Of a stretch of 30,345 bases of DNA, positions 29,602 through 30,345 are shown piece after piece. The DNA lies in contig DATJLT010000328.1 of the NCBI GenBank assembly GCA_035509195.1, forward strand, positions 1 through 30,345. Reading direction: 5' to 3'. The notes below the pieces were generated by a model, which worked only from the letters and a program-made list of their open reading frames with translations, made no database searches and was not told the DNA's origin. A program made the translations under genes and the position numbers. Numbering within the stretch: the first letter of the stretch is position 1; every line of letters begins with the position of its first letter. Source of the stretch: Chersky-822 sp035509195 (lineage in GTDB: Bacteria > Actinomycetota > Actinomycetes > Streptosporangiales > Streptosporangiaceae).

Positions 29602-30345
29602 CTAATCTCCCTGCGCCCAGGTCAGAGCCTGCCCGTACGTGAAGTAGCGCTCGGTGATCGCGGCGGTGGCGTCCAGGCAGACCTGCTGCAGCGTGCCGAC
29701 CAGCTCAGCAAGCTGACCAGGCAGCACCTGCGGATCGGCGTACTCGAGCATCGTCCGCAGCCGGCCGATCGGCCGCCGCGCCGGGTCGCCCATCCCCGCC
29801 CGCACCGGATCGGGATCGAGCGCGGCCAGGCATTCTTCCGCGGTCGCCAGCGTGTGCAGCACCGACCGCGGAAACAGCCGGTCAAGGACAAGAAACTCGG
29901 CCACCCTCCCCGACCCTGCCGTCCAGCTTCTCGTCCTGATGAACGATTCGTACGCTCCGCAGGCGTGCAGCAGCATCGGCCAGTCAGGCTCACCAGCAGA
30001 CAGCGGCGCCAGCAGCAGCCGCGCGGTCATGTCGACCCGCTCGAGAGAACGGCCGAGCACCAGGAACCGCCACGCGTCGTCATGGCTCATCGTCGAGTCG
30101 GCCAGCCCGAAGAACAGCGCCGCACGTTCGCGGATGAACTCCAGGTAGGCGTGCGGGCCAAGCCTTTCCGCGACCCGGCGCTTGCTGGCAAGGCCAAGCC
30201 CGGTCACGTTGAGGCACTCCCACATCTCGCTGGAGATCACCTCGCGGATACCGCGTGCGCCGGTGCGGGCTGCCAGGATCGAGCCAGCGATCGTGGTCGG
30301 GCTTTGCTGGTTGTAGGCGAGCTGGTACAGGGCGCTGCCGATGTC
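29602..30345 (-). CDS. Alpha-E (DUF403) domain protein, partial
   Basis: Reading continues in frame to the window edge, so the 5' end is missing; 247 residues are visible of a family near 310. Diagnostic stretches are YQLAYNQQSPTTIAGSILAARTGARGIREVISSEMWECLN, HDDAWRFLVLGRSLERVDMTARLLL, LLHACGAYESFIR and FLVLDRLFPRSVLHTL. Alpha-E is an all-helical domain with a conserved acidic pattern, found almost only beside circularly permuted ATP-grasp and transglutaminase genes. Its own activity is unproven. A GTG at 30240 is internal to the domain and not the start. Confidence 0.92.
   Translation of the reverse strand, partial: DIGSALYQLAYNQQSPTTIAGSILAARTGARGIREVISSEMWECLNVTGLGLASKRRVAERLGPHAYLEFIRERAALFFGLADSTMSHDDAWRFLVLGRSLERVDMTARLLLAPLSAGEPDWPMLLHACGAYESFIRTRSWTAGSGRVAEFLVLDRLFPRSVLHTLATAEECLAALDPDPVRAGMGDPARRPIGRLRTMLEYADPQVLPGQLAELVGTLQQVCLDATAAITERYFTYGQALTWAQGD

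Overview
The window is high-GC DNA with the gene content of a soil actinomycete. Pointers are a DUF397/XRE-DUF5753 pair, PadR-DUF1707, a Methyltransf_19 (DUF574-type) methyltransferase, DipZ, a large STAND regulator with a helix-turn-helix, many secreted enzymes, and several genes that look leaderless with a -10 hexamer 6-10 nt before the start codon. The species cannot be fixed from the sequence. A secreted sedolisin would suit an acid-soil lineage, but that is inference.

Left part (1-8.5 kb): a truncated secreted S53 protease and an aldehyde dehydrogenase lie on the minus strand. Divergent from them is a PadR regulator with a DUF1707 membrane protein. Next come two secreted proteins, an arylsulfotransferase-family protein and a right-handed beta-helix protein, and then a TetR regulator.

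Middle (8.5-17.4 kb): an AbiEi-like/endonuclease-fold protein is followed by a 399-bp gene-free stretch rich in inverted repeats, which leads into the DUF397/XRE pair. A small charged protein and a CoA-transferase/hydrolase lie on the minus strand. The transferase seems to lack a standard start codon behind its only good ribosome binding site. A spermidine-synthase-like methyltransferase fold, a second secreted beta-helix protein, a CocE/NonD hydrolase and a Methyltransf_19 protein follow on the plus strand.

Right part (17.2-30.3 kb): a MarR regulator and an MFS exporter diverge from a shared 26-bp palindrome. Both have C-terminal tails that run antisense into the convergent neighbour (156 and 198 bp overlaps). 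Beyond the DipZ thiol-redox protein and a DUF427 protein is a minus-strand block: a secreted GH25 lysozyme with two beta-trefoils, an XRE-STAND-TPR regulator with nine 40-residue repeats, IlvD for branched-chain amino acid synthesis, and two members of the transglutaminase/alpha-E peptide-ligase cluster, the last cut by the window edge.

No tRNA, rRNA, CRISPR array, insertion sequence or prophage was recognised. There is no clear multi-gene undescribed system. The strongest leads are the paired tail-to-tail overlaps, the possible ATA start, the structured region at 9475-9816, and the STAND regulator next to a lysozyme.
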